Source: an uncultured Mogibacterium sp.
GTDB taxonomy: Bacteria; Bacillota; Clostridia; Peptostreptococcales; Anaerovoracaceae
DNA length: 64,000 bases
NCBI RefSeq assembly: GCF_938041965.1
Contig: NZ_CALISE010000005.1
Coordinates: 1 to 64,000 of the forward strand
Reading direction: 5' to 3'
Shown here in pieces: positions 17,857 to 24,645 of this stretch. The notes beneath the pieces are model-generated. The model saw only the letters and a list, made by a program, of their open reading frames with translations, ran no database searches and was not told where the DNA came from. The position numbers and the translations under genes are program-made. The stretch's first letter is position 1. Each line of letters begins with the position of its first letter.

Positions 17857-18882
17857 TTAATACTTGTAGCTAGGCACAAGTTCCTTAAGCGTAGGCATGA
17901 TGCCTACATTGCCAGGAGTCTGCCCTGGTAGCTGCCAGAAATCGTGAGCGCAGTACACGTTGCCCTCGATTATAGCAGGTCCAGTAGGAGTAACTGCGAC
18001 GTCCCAGCCGACGTATCTGATCTGTGGAACCTCCATAGCTGCCTTTAGAATCATCTCCTTGGCCTCTTTGAAAAGAGGTGTCTTAAAACCTACTAGCTTC
18101 TCATGTGTATTAGGGTGCTCAGTATATAGACCCTCAGCCTTAGTATCACCAGAGTGTGCAGGGAAGAGGAACTCACCGGTCTCTAGGTCAACTGGTCCGT
18201 GAACTCCATAGTTATCTACAACTCTGCCGTTAATACCGAATTTCTGCACTGCGTAGATTAGGTGTGGCTTGCCGTCATCACCGATAATCGTGATCATACG
18301 CATCGTGTTGGCACTGCCGGAATATACCTTGTCGAGATCAGGATGGTTCTCGATAACGCCCTCGAGAGTACCAAATCCCTTTTCCTTGATATATGAATAG
18401 AATGCATCGAAATTCTCGAAGTCAGAAGTCACTAGTCTCTCGCAGCCTATGCCGCATTCGAGATCCTTCATCTTGCAGAAAACTTTGCCTTTTCTGTTGA
18501 AATACGCCTCGACCTCGTCCTTGGTAGCAGTCTCGAGTTCGATGAAATCACGACCGATGTAATCCTTGAATTTCTCATTAAATTCATCCTTGTTATCAAA
18601 GAAATGTGCGTAAGCAGGGTCATTCATCTGAGATACAAGCTTCTTGCTTCTGAATCTTGTGAGATAAGTGTCTCTCTCTGCATCGGTTTTGTCCCAGAAC
18701 TGGAAGATTACATAATCATAGTAGCCAGCATCGAATTTTCTCATGCAGTGCACAATGTCCATCACGCATGCAAGCTTGCTCTTACCGGATATTCTGTGTG
18801 CTTCGTTGACACAGTCCGTGAACTTCTTGAAGCTCGCGTTCTTTAGCACTCTTAGTCCGTACTTTAGTTTGCTTTCGCCCAT
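17857..18882 (-). CDS. ATP-grasp protein of the sugar-transfer-associated type
   Basis: A 341-residue soluble protein resembling the 'sugar-transfer associated ATP-grasp' family (PF14397 type). The C-terminal half carries the ATP-grasp features: a basic/metal region around YAVQKFGINGRVVDNYG and the closing segment YVGWDVAVTPTGPAIIEGN, where Asp, Glu and Asn would bind magnesium-ATP. Family members are found with polysaccharide and cell-surface glycan genes, but no such genes are adjacent here, so the substrate is unknown. The ATG at 18882 follows a purine-rich GAGGAAAT. It is convergent with the FMN/haem pair and divergent from the HNH nuclease gene. Confidence 0.8.
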   Translation of the reverse strand: MGESKLKYGLRVLKNASFKKFTDCVNEAHRISGKSKLACVMDIVHCMRKFDAGYYDYVIFQFWDKTDAERDTYLTRFRSKKLVSQMNDPAYAHFFDNKDEFNEKFKDYIGRDFIELETATKDEVEAYFNRKGKVFCKMKDLECGIGCERLVTSDFENFDAFYSYIKEKGFGTLEGVIENHPDLDKVYSGSANTMRMITIIGDDGKPHLIYAVQKFGINGRVVDNYGVHGPVDLETGEFLFPAHSGDTKAEGLYTEHPNTHEKLVGFKTPLFKEAKEMILKAAMEVPQIRYVGWDVAVTPTGPAIIEGNVYCAHDFWQLPGQTPGNVGIMPTLKELVPSYKY

Positions 18883-19171
18883 TTAATTTCCTCGTTTCAT
18901 AAATCGTAAATTTTCAGTTTATCTTTAACATTTTATATCAGGTAATAGTTATAAATCAAATGTTTATTGGGCAAATTCATGCGCCGTAGGATGCCCAATG
19001 CCTTGCAGACTATGGTATCATAAGCATATTGAATTTAAGAAAAAGAAGTTAATAAGATTATGCAGCTAAATGATCTTGATAACGGCACTGCAATCGATAG
19101 CAGCACAGTGTTAACACTGGGAGCATCAGCGTCTTACATCATAATAGATACATGAAAAGGGCTTAGGAGAT
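18883..19171. other. Intergenic region with a hairpin and a tiny open frame
   Basis: An 8-bp inverted repeat (ATTGGGCA at 18966-18973, TGCCCAAT at 18992-18999) forms a hairpin with an 18-base loop. A 31-codon frame runs from ATG 19060 to TGA 19153-19155 with a weak ribosome binding site. Neither is recognised as a known element. Confidence 0.3.
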
Positions 19172-19867
19172 ATGGCTAGACAGAGATACTCGGGACAAGG
19201 ATATAGGGGATACGGTAGAGTGAATAAGAAGATGGAGAAAATGGTTGCGACATTAGTGATTGCTGCAGCTGTTTTCGTCCTTAATCAGATGGGAATAGAT
19301 ATAGGAGGCTCAGGTAGCTCAGGTAGCAAGGTAAAGCCCCTAAAGGAAAAGAGTGTAGAGCAGCTACTCGATGAAGTGAAGGTTGCTTCTCCAGATGAGT
19401 ACGCAGATTATGACCGTGACTCCTATACAGAGCCATACAAGAAAATCGAGTATAAAGGCAGAAAGTATTCGCTGAGAAAGTTCGCCTTTGTGACGAGTAA
19501 GCACTACAAGGATGGCGATTATATAGACCCATATACGGGCGATGAACTCTCTCTTGATGACAGCAATTTTGACCATATCATCCCGCTTAACTATGTGAAT
19601 AAGCATGGGGGCGCCAAATGGAGCCATTCCAAGAAGCATCAGTACGCGACAGACGTTCGAGTTGGTGTAGACGTAGATGGGGCGGTAAATCGCGATAAGT
19701 CAGACAAGGGGCCGAGCGAGTGGCTGCCAGAGACTAATGTTGATGACTACTGCTACACTTGGCTGGTCATCGCTGTGAGCTACGATATACCGCTTTCTCC
19801 AGAGGACGTCAAAGTTATTAGGGATAATATCGGAAGCAGTCCGAAGCTGATAAACCCATATAATTAA
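19172..19867 (+). CDS. Membrane-anchored HNH-family nuclease (DUF1524-like)
   Basis: The 231-residue protein has a short basic N-terminus and one membrane segment (about residues 27-45, ATLVIAAAVFVLNQMG), then an extracellular region. It contains the HNH nuclease core: FDHIIPLNYVNKHGGAKWS supplies the catalytic DH pair, and the following segment with NRDKSDKGPSEWLP matches the Asn-containing part of DUF1524/GmrSD-C-type nucleases. Exported HNH proteins of this kind are often surface nucleases for nutrient DNA. AGGAG precedes the ATG at 19172. ogt follows within 13 bases and could be cotranscribed. No partner typical of restriction systems is nearby, so a defence role is not supported. Confidence 0.8.
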   Translation: MARQRYSGQGYRGYGRVNKKMEKMVATLVIAAAVFVLNQMGIDIGGSGSSGSKVKPLKEKSVEQLLDEVKVASPDEYADYDRDSYTEPYKKIEYKGRKYSLRKFAFVTSKHYKDGDYIDPYTGDELSLDDSNFDHIIPLNYVNKHGGAKWSHSKKHQYATDVRVGVDVDGAVNRDKSDKGPSEWLPETNVDDYCYTWLVIAVSYDIPLSPEDVKVIRDNIGSSPKLINPYN

Positions 19868-19879
19868 AGGAGTGCTGCT

Positions 19880-20401
19880 ATGTACATGTATTATTACGAC
19901 TCACCGATGGGTGTTATGAAGATTTGCGCTGATGAAGAGAGCCTTCTCGGCGTCTGGTTCGATGAAGAGCGGATAGCAGAGGCTTCTTTAGATATCGAAG
20001 CAATCGAGAATCTCCATGATAATAAACATATAAGCGATGCAGTTTGCTGGCTTGACGAATACTTTGCAGGAAATGTTCCAAGCTTTACTCCGAAGCTAAA
20101 GCTGCAGGGGTCAGAATTCAGAAAGACCGTATCAGAGATAATGCTCAAGATTCCGTATGGCGAGCTTAGCACCTATGGTGAAATTGCAAATGAAGTGGCT
20201 ATGAGAATCGGTAAAGACCGCATGTCAGCGCAGGCTGTTGGAGGAGCAGTCGGTAGCAATGAGTTTTCAATCATAGTGCCTTGTCACCGAGTGGTTGGGA
20301 AGGGCGGAAAACTCACGGGCTATGCGGGAGGAATGGATAAGAAGGTTTATCTGCTTCGCCATGAGGGTGTTGATTTCGAAGGGCATAATCTAAGGATATA
20401 A
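19880..20401 (+). CDS. ogt: Methylated-DNA--protein-cysteine S-methyltransferase
   Basis: A suicide DNA-repair protein that transfers O6-alkyl groups from guanine to its own cysteine. The 173-residue protein carries the active-site signature IVPCHRVVG near residue 133 and the helix-turn-helix-like DNA-binding region before it (YGELSTYGEIANEV with the arginine/asparagine segment following). Length matches the short Ogt/MGMT type without the Ada N-terminal domain. ATG 19880 has AAAGGAG 8 bases upstream. It lies 12 bases after the HNH gene. The palindrome that starts at 20413 may end this transcript. Confidence 0.95.
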   Translation: MYMYYYDSPMGVMKICADEESLLGVWFDEERIAEASLDIEAIENLHDNKHISDAVCWLDEYFAGNVPSFTPKLKLQGSEFRKTVSEIMLKIPYGELSTYGEIANEVAMRIGKDRMSAQAVGGAVGSNEFSIIVPCHRVVGKGGKLTGYAGGMDKKVYLLRHEGVDFEGHNLRI

Positions 20402-20412
20402 TACTTGTATTT

Positions 20413-20447
20413 CACCTCATAGTATCATATTATGATACTATGAGGTG
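20413..20447 (+). promoter_or_regulatory. 35-bp perfect palindrome containing the abiEi ribosome binding site
   Basis: Two exact 17-base arms (20413-20429 and 20431-20447) flank one central T. The right arm carries GAGGTG, the Shine-Dalgarno of abiEi, whose ATG is at 20453. As DNA it is a candidate operator; AbiEi antitoxins are known to repress their own promoter by binding inverted repeats. As RNA the hairpin would hide the ribosome binding site and could also act as the ogt terminator. Confidence 0.7.
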
Positions 20448-20452
20448 TAGAT

Positions 20453-21058
20453 ATGATAAAAACATACAATATGATTATGCATGAGTTACATGAATACAGA
20501 AACCCTAAGACAAAACTTGGAAGATTAGTTAAGGAAGGCGTGTACACGCCTGTTATCAGGGGGCTTTACGAAACAGATCCTAATACGGCAGGGTATCTTT
20601 TGGCTGGAAGTATCTATGGTCCATCCTATTTGTCGTTTGATTTTGCTCTTTCGTATTACGGAATGATTCCAGAAATTGTTTATACAGTGACATGTGCAAC
20701 ATATAATAAAAAGAAAAAGCGCATATATGAAACTGAATTTGGCAACTTTATATACAGAGATGTGCCAGTTAAAGCATATCCAATAGGAATAATTATTAAG
20801 AATGAAGGTGATTACTCATTCCAAATTGCAACGAAAGAAAAGGCTTTGAGCGATAAGCTTTATTCAATGAAACCTATTTCTAATCAAAAAGAACTAGAGA
20901 CCGTACTTGTTGATGATCTTAGAATTGATATGGTTGAAGTATTAAAGTTGGATGAGAATGATCTTCGTGAAATTTCAGAAGCATATCATTCAACGAATGT
21001 GAGTCTTTTGTATAGGCTGGTTAAGAGAAGGACGATAAAAAATGAAAAACGTGATTGA
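20453..21058 (+). CDS. abiEi: AbiEi-family type IV antitoxin
   Basis: The 201-residue protein matches the type IV toxin-antitoxin antitoxin/regulator family: an N-terminal winged-helix segment (residues about 1-45, including LGRLVKEGVYTPVIRGLY), a central beta-rich part (LAGSIYGPSYLSFDFALSYYG) and the characteristic IATKEKALSDKLY motif. In the family it represses its own operon and neutralises the nucleotidyltransferase partner. Its final 17 bases overlap the toxin gene, indicating coupled translation. The start at ATG 20453 uses a ribosome binding site inside a 35-bp palindrome. The cassette is more AT-rich than flanking genes, consistent with a mobile defence module. Confidence 0.88.
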   Translation: MIKTYNMIMHELHEYRNPKTKLGRLVKEGVYTPVIRGLYETDPNTAGYLLAGSIYGPSYLSFDFALSYYGMIPEIVYTVTCATYNKKKKRIYETEFGNFIYRDVPVKAYPIGIIIKNEGDYSFQIATKEKALSDKLYSMKPISNQKELETVLVDDLRIDMVEVLKLDENDLREISEAYHSTNVSLLYRLVKRRTIKNEKRD

Positions 21059-21911
21059 ACAGATGCTTGCAAAATATGAGTTGAACTCAGATTATGATAG
21101 GGTTAACGCTCTTAAAGAGATTATTCAGGAGATTACTTTAAGTGGACTTAGCCGTGGAGGGTTTTTTAAGAAAGCTGCATTTTATGGTGGTACCGCTCTG
21201 AGAGTTTTTTATGGGTTAGATAGGTTCTCAGAAGATTTAGATTTTTCGCTCATAGAAAAAGATGAGAAGTTTGACTTATCAAAATGGTTTGCAGCAATTG
21301 AAAATGAAGCCGCTGCTTATGGGCTTAAATTATCCGTAGAACAGAAAGTTAAGACGACTGATTCGGCAATAAAGTCAGCATTTTTAAAAGGTAATACTAG
21401 AGAGCATCTTCTCATTTTTTATGATGATTCTGGTATGGTAAATCATTTTCATGGAAATGAATTAATTAAGATAAAGTTTGAAATTGATACAGACCCACCT
21501 AAAGGAGCGTTTTTCGAAAAGAAGTATCGATTACTTCCTGCACCATATGAAGTCAATATATATGATGAAGCTTCGTTATTTGCTGGGAAAATACATGCAG
21601 TTATATGTAGAAAGTGGAAAAACAGAATTAAAGGAAGAGATCTTTACGATTATGTGTTTTATCTAGGTAGAGAAACCAAAGTCAATATGACGCATTTAAG
21701 AGCTAGACTTATAGAGTCAGGAGCTATTGGAGAGAATGAAGTTTGTGAAATAAATGATATTAAAAAAATGTTAAATGATAGGTTTGAGACTATAGATTAT
21801 AAACAAGCTAAAGAAGATGTTATTCCGTTTATAAAAGAACCTTCAAAAATGGATATGTGGAGTACAGAGTTTTTTAAACAAATCACAGAAGGCTTAACGG
21901 ATTTAAAATAG
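21042..21911 (+). CDS. abiEii: AbiEii/AbiGii-family nucleotidyltransferase toxin
   Basis: The 289-residue protein is a DUF1814-type nucleotidyltransferase, the toxin half of AbiE abortive-infection systems. The core motif is visible: FYGGTALRVFYGLDRFSEDLDFSL, read as GG-T-A-L then SEDLDF, supplies the metal-binding aspartates; later VNIYDEASLFAGKIHAVICR and KGRDLYDYVFYL complete the family pattern. Related toxins block growth by adding nucleotides to tRNA. Catalytic residues appear intact. ATG 21042 lies inside the 3' end of abiEi. No other phage-defence genes are adjacent; the CRISPR locus is 9 kb away. Confidence 0.9.
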   Translation: MKNVIEQMLAKYELNSDYDRVNALKEIIQEITLSGLSRGGFFKKAAFYGGTALRVFYGLDRFSEDLDFSLIEKDEKFDLSKWFAAIENEAAAYGLKLSVEQKVKTTDSAIKSAFLKGNTREHLLIFYDDSGMVNHFHGNELIKIKFEIDTDPPKGAFFEKKYRLLPAPYEVNIYDEASLFAGKIHAVICRKWKNRIKGRDLYDYVFYLGRETKVNMTHLRARLIESGAIGENEVCEINDIKKMLNDRFETIDYKQAKEDVIPFIKEPSKMDMWSTEFFKQITEGLTDLK

Positions 21912-22013
21912 CGATTTAATATGAAAATACAAAGTAGCACAAGGGAGCTATAATCAATATTGATATTTTGGATAATACTAATCAATAGGATTATCCCCTT
22001 ATAGATTAACAAT

Positions 22014-22048
22014 AATAGCAGGCAGAGCTATGCTCTTTGCCTGCTATT
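22014..22048. terminator. Terminator hairpin overlapping the end of the 4Fe-4S gene
   Basis: An 11-bp stem (AATAGCAGGCA at 22014-22024 with its complement at 22038-22048) plus an inner GAG/CTC pairing. It lies between convergent genes and includes the stop codon of the minus-strand 4Fe-4S gene at 22028. Confidence 0.6.
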
Positions 22049-22912
22049 CTCGTTTGATTTTAGAATTACTTTTCCGCCTACCGTCCAGTTGATGGCATTT
22101 GTAGGGCATATGCTCCTGCACTTGCCGCAGCGAATGCATTCAACGCTGTTGATATTATGCAGAACCTTGACCTGCATATCGCAGTGGATTTCGCATCTCA
22201 TGCAGTTAATGCATGTACCTCTATCTACTTCCATCTGAAGCACGCTAAAGCGGTTGAAAAGCGAATATATCGCGCCTAGAGGGCATATGTATTTACAGAA
22301 AGGTCTGTAGATCATCGTCGAAAGTATGACCGTGATAATCAGGAGAATCATCTTCCAGTCGAACAAGATGCCCATCATAGCTCGGAGGGATTCGTTCTTA
22401 ATGAGAAGCGGGATACCGGCTTCGATAGTGCCAGCAGGACAGATGTACTTGCAGAAGAAAGGTTCTCCAATCCCAAACTCATTCGATATTGCGATCGGAA
22501 GTGCAAATACGAATACCGCAAGTATAACGTATTTGAGATATCTGAGCGCTCTATCTAACTTCGTAGGTATCCTTCGCTTCTTAACTCTAATCTTGTAGAG
22601 CAAGTCCTGAAAGAATCCAAACGGGCACAAAAATCCGCATACGAACCTACCGAGAAATGCTCCAGTAATAAGCAAAAACCCCATCACGTAGTATGAAACG
22701 TGGTATTTGTTACCGTTTTCGACCGACTGCAGTGCTCCGATAGGGCACGCTGCGCCGGCTGCCGGGCAAGAATAACAGTTTAGACCAGGTGAGCAAAAAC
22801 TCTTACTCTTTCCTTTGTGTATGGTGCCGTCGGTAAAATTCGAGACATGCGGATTGGTCATGAACGTCGCTAGGAGCTGAACTAAATGACGCCTCGTGTT
22901 GTTAGTCTTCAT
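22028..22912 (-). CDS. Membrane-bound 4Fe-4S protein (NapH/CcoG-like)
   Basis: The 294-residue protein has about four to five membrane helices and many cysteines. Two CX3CP-type motifs (CGFLCPFG and CKYICPLG) plus CKYICPAG are typical of NapH/NosR-type membrane ferredoxins; the C-terminus carries two cubane sites (CINCMRCEIHC and CIRCGKCRSICP). It probably moves electrons across the membrane toward envelope thiol chemistry. Start: ATG 22912 is chosen because TAGGAGGCG lies just upstream; the longer frame to 22939 overlaps the preceding gene's end. Immediately upstream are a 48-aa CXXC protein and a TlpA-like thioredoxin, forming a three-gene redox operon. Confidence 0.88.
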   Translation of the reverse strand: MKTNNTRRHLVQLLATFMTNPHVSNFTDGTIHKGKSKSFCSPGLNCYSCPAAGAACPIGALQSVENGNKYHVSYYVMGFLLITGAFLGRFVCGFLCPFGFFQDLLYKIRVKKRRIPTKLDRALRYLKYVILAVFVFALPIAISNEFGIGEPFFCKYICPAGTIEAGIPLLIKNESLRAMMGILFDWKMILLIITVILSTMIYRPFCKYICPLGAIYSLFNRFSVLQMEVDRGTCINCMRCEIHCDMQVKVLHNINSVECIRCGKCRSICPTNAINWTVGGKVILKSNENSRQRA

Positions 22913-22920
22913 GGCGCCTC

Positions 22921-23067
22921 CTATCCGATTCCTATGCACTCGAGACAGACGGTGGCAGCCTTGCTGAAGACCGTCATCATCTCACCTCTACTGATACCTA
23001 TTATTAACATAACGATACCAGCCGCGATGAGCGCAGCCGGTATCAGCCTTTTATACTTCTTAGACAT
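22921..23067 (-). CDS. CD1871A-family small membrane CXXC protein
   Basis: A 48-residue protein with one membrane segment (residues about 9-25) and the C-terminal motif CLECIGIG, recognised as the 'CD1871A family CXXC motif-containing protein' of Clostridia. The start ATG (complement of 23065-23067) and stop TAG (complement of 22921-22923) give 49 codons. It sits 8 bases before the 4Fe-4S gene and 23 bases after the TlpA gene on the same strand. The paired cysteines next to the membrane suggest it passes disulfide reducing power between the 4Fe-4S membrane protein and the extracellular thioredoxin; that role is inference from context. Confidence 0.85.
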   Translation of the reverse strand: MSKKYKRLIPAALIAAGIVMLIIGISRGEMMTVFSKAATVCLECIGIG

Positions 23068-23090
23068 AATCTATTCCTGATAATCCCTGC

Positions 23091-23669
23091 CTATGATAAT
23101 TTCTTAAGACGAGAATTTACTTCGTTCATGTACAGCTCCGTAATCGCATCAGTATCATGCGTTGAGAAAGCTCCTACCTTTGGATCACCGATTTGCTTTC
23201 CATTCTTATCAAAGAATACAGTGGTAGGAGTGCCGCTTACGTACTGAAGAAGTCCTTCGTTCAAAGAATCACTTGGAACTAGTGTTTTTGCCGTTAATCC
23301 CTGCTTAGAGAGAATCTCCTTTGCTGTATCTGGTGAGGCTTCTCCATCGAGACAAATAGATACAAACTGTACGTTGGAAGGAAGCTGGTTCTTGAGCTTC
23401 TCAAGTGCAGGCATCTCATCGATGCAGTAGCCACAAGTCGTCGACCATACGTTAACCACGGTGAGGTCGTAATCCTTCAGGTTATCCTGTGTGAATTTTT
23501 CACCGTCAAGCGTAGTTGTTTCGAAGTTCTTAAGGCTAGCCTTTGGGCCGTTACTGCCTTTTGAATCTGAATTTGAACCGTCCTTGCCGCAGCCCGTGAA
23601 TGATATTGCTAGCACAATCATAACTGCCGCAAGCAATGCAAATCTCTTAATGTGTAGTTTTCTCTTCAT
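23091..23669 (-). CDS. TlpA-like thioredoxin-fold lipoprotein
   Basis: A 192-residue exported thiol-disulfide oxidoreductase. It has a lipoprotein signal peptide with lipobox SFTGC (Cys about residue 27), a low-complexity Ser/Gly/Lys linker, and a TlpA/ResA-type thioredoxin domain with the active site STTCGYCIDEMP and the cis-proline region SGTPTTVFFD. It would reduce or oxidise thiols outside the membrane. ATG at 23669 is chosen over an upstream in-frame start because a GGGGA ribosome binding sequence lies close before it. It leads an operon with the CXXC protein and the membrane 4Fe-4S protein. Confidence 0.92.
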   Translation of the reverse strand: MKRKLHIKRFALLAAVMIVLAISFTGCGKDGSNSDSKGSNGPKASLKNFETTTLDGEKFTQDNLKDYDLTVVNVWSTTCGYCIDEMPALEKLKNQLPSNVQFVSICLDGEASPDTAKEILSKQGLTAKTLVPSDSLNEGLLQYVSGTPTTVFFDKNGKQIGDPKVGAFSTHDTDAITELYMNEVNSRLKKLS

Positions 23670-23887
23670 AATATTCCCCAATATTCCTTATTTATCGTGA
23701 TTAAACGAAACATAATGTATTACAATCTTACGATATGGGTTTAGTATAACATCTAAGTGACGGATTTAATCATTATAAAAATCTTAATTTAAATTGTGCA
23801 CTATCAAAAATATTGATGAAAGCGATATATTGACCGAAAGGTCCAATGATACTAAAATGTTACGATACGGAAAAGGAGAAGAAGGAT

Positions 23888-24424
23888 ATGAATATTACAG
23901 TTTACTGCGGATCACGCTTCGGTGAGAATTCCGTGTTTAAGGATAGAGCAGTTGAGCTCGGAAGCTGGATTGTAGAGAGCGGTCATAATCTTGTATACGG
24001 CGGCGGAAATGTAGGACTCATGGGAACCGTTGCAAATACAGTTTTAGAAGGCGGCGCCAAGGTCTACGGTATCATCCCAGAATTTCTGCTCGACCAAGAG
24101 AAGGGACACGAGGGTCTCTACACACTTGAGATCGTAAAGTCTATGCCAGAGCGCAAGACTCGCATGATCAACCTTGGTGATGCATTTATCGCTCTCCCAG
24201 GGGGACCTGGCACACTAGAAGAGATTTCGGAGATAATCTCCCTAAGAAGGCTGAACAGAACTGAGAAGCCGTGCATTCTATACAATATCGAAGGCTTTTA
24301 TGAGCCGTTGAAAAAGCTGCTTGAGGAGATGGTAGCTGCCGACTTCCTGCCAGCTGAAGACCTAAGCAAGGTTGTCTTCGCGAGCAATCTGGATGAGATT
24401 AAGGCTGCGCTGGGCGAGAATTAA
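23888..24424 (+). CDS. LOG-family Rossmann-fold protein (TIGR00730)
   Basis: The 178-residue protein is a LOG-type phosphoribohydrolase, related to enzymes that release cytokinin bases from their riboside monophosphates. Key motifs are VYCGSRFGEN at the N-terminus, VYGGGNVGLMG, and LPGGPGTLEEISE, where the glycine-rich loop and Glu form the active site; MPERKTRMI supplies the conserved Arg. ATG 23888 has GGAGAAGAAGGA upstream and begins directly with the conserved core; ATG 23846, 14 codons earlier, is less likely. It is a single gene, closed by the hairpin at 24462. The biological substrate in bacteria of this kind is unsettled. Confidence 0.92.
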   Translation: MNITVYCGSRFGENSVFKDRAVELGSWIVESGHNLVYGGGNVGLMGTVANTVLEGGAKVYGIIPEFLLDQEKGHEGLYTLEIVKSMPERKTRMINLGDAFIALPGGPGTLEEISEIISLRRLNRTEKPCILYNIEGFYEPLKKLLEEMVAADFLPAEDLSKVVFASNLDEIKAALGEN

Positions 24425-24461
24425 AAGTAATAAGGGAAGATAATATTGCTTATGAGAGAAC

Positions 24462-24497
24462 CCTGCAAGTGATGGAATTCATGCTTGCAGGATTTTT
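24462..24497 (+). terminator. Intrinsic terminator of the LOG-family gene
   Basis: An 8-bp stem (CCTGCAAG at 24462-24469, CTTGCAGG at 24484-24491) followed by ATTTTT. Confidence 0.8.
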
Positions 24498-24645
24498 AGT
24501 GCATAAATTTACATATAATTCATTATAAGGATTATCTATACAAATGGCAGAAGTATAGATATAAGCAATTGTTAGAATTTTGATAGACTAGCTAGAATAA
24601 TAAGGAATGTTATTCCCCAAAATATAAAATATAAAAGGAGGAACT

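Noticed and set aside
17857..18882. Biotin carboxylase or D-Ala-D-Ala ligase assignment for the ATP-grasp protein
   Set aside because: Motifs match the sugar-transfer-associated ATP-grasp type better, and neither the biotin-enzyme nor ligase signatures are present.
18966..18999. Hairpin as a known riboswitch or small RNA
   Set aside because: The stem is short, the loop large, and no conserved riboswitch core is recognised.
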